From Cheiracanthium punctorium (Eukaryota; Arthropoda; Arachnida; Araneae; Cheiracanthiidae), in NCBI GenBank assembly GCA_038373885.1, contig JAWZYV010013271.1, positions 1 to 64,000 of the forward strand: DNA of 64,000 nt. The letters run 5' to 3'. Of the stretch, positions 63,530-64,000 are shown one piece after another. Made by a program: the position numbers and the translations under genes. Numbering within the stretch: position 1 is the stretch's first letter; every line of letters starts with the position of its first letter. The notes beneath the pieces were generated by a model. That model was not told the origin of the DNA and searched no databases. It saw only the letters and a list, made by a program, of their open reading frames with translations.

Positions 63530-64000
63530 TAGAGATGAGTTCATTTTTTGAAGCCCGAGCCCGAAGACTTTTAATCCGAGCCCGAGCAATAATATTTAAG
63601 TCGGAGCCCGAGCCCGAAATTTCAGCTAAGAAGCTAAGCTAATTCAGCTTTGATAGAATACAATAAATTTTGCCGTTTGTGCAAATTAAAGGCAAATAGA
63701 GTTCCAAATTTTTAATGCACTTTCTGATTCTTTATATCTATGTTTATGAAATAATGTCCGATCTCATGACTAACTAAGCAATATAAATTGCCGTTCTGAA
63801 ATACCCATAGAGCTTCACGCGCCTTCTAGGCACTCGTGCCGCTATTTTTTTTATAAGTACTATTATTTTCCATATGAATCACTTTTTAAAAATCTGTTTC
63901 AAGTAGTATGTTCAATAAAATAGAAATTTTTCACGAGCCCGAGCCCGAACGCGAATGTGAGTTACAGAGCCCGAGCCGGGCTCGGGGTGAGCCCGTCTCA
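63530..64000. mobile_element. hAT-like element with GAGCCCGAGCCCGA subterminal repeats, cut by window end
   Basis: The left end TAGAGATGAGTTC has the Ac-type TAGRGATGA start. GAGCCCGAGCCCGA motifs occur at least three times within 80 bp of it and again at 63935-64000. The last bases, inverse TGAGACGGGCTCACCCCGAG, look like the matching right terminus, lying at or within a few bases of the window edge. The interior is AT-rich without an ORF. The TSD cannot be checked. Confidence 0.65.

Overview
This window looks like one locus of a large, AT-rich, transposon-rich animal genome, probably an arthropod and plausibly an arachnid. That guess rests on kilobase-scale introns, a protein closely tracking animal WRAP53, and mobile-element families common in arthropods (Tc1/mariner, pogo/Tigger, hAT, piggyBac, Penelope-like). 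No bacterial, CRISPR, tRNA or rRNA gene was found. No alignment was run; every identification was read by eye.

The one clear host gene is WRAP53/TCAB1 (WD40 telomerase Cajal-body protein) on the + strand. Ten coding exons run from an ATG at 23358 to a TGA at 58300, with a poly(A) signal at 58332. Splice phases agree throughout and predict 502 residues. A probable promoter lies at 22871-22978: three inverted CCAAT boxes spaced 17 bp apart, a CRE-like site and a perfect CRE.

Layout. 1-22.85 kb is a thick layer of nested DNA transposons and decayed retroelements. It holds a truncated copy (1-1937) and a complete inverted copy (17035-18976) of one element, two inverted 1.9-kb Tc1-like elements (8035-9918 and 14635-16529), a mariner pseudogene split by the second of these, Penelope-like 3' ends, and hAT and PIF-like MITEs. 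22.87-58.34 kb is WRAP53, whose introns host a hAT element with an 800-bp-armed inverted-repeat element inside it, a Tc1 pseudogene, a pogo element with a PHD-like tail, a piggyBac MITE, several pogo/Tigger-like MITEs and two more hAT elements. 58.4-64 kb holds a frameshifted reverse-transcriptase fragment, small tandem repeats, a degenerate ~147-bp satellite of about ten units, and a hAT-like element cut by the window end.

The most interesting signal is three type-I hammerhead-ribozyme-like motifs (13528-13592 on +; 12085-12165 and 45076-45138 on -). Each sits at the 3' end of a Penelope-like fragment and each shares an extra A between the CUGANGA core and helix II. A fourth fragment, at 3580, begins almost exactly where the ribozyme would cut.

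Many element ends are fixed by paired terminal inverted repeats plus target-site duplications (TSDs), so the nesting order can be read directly.
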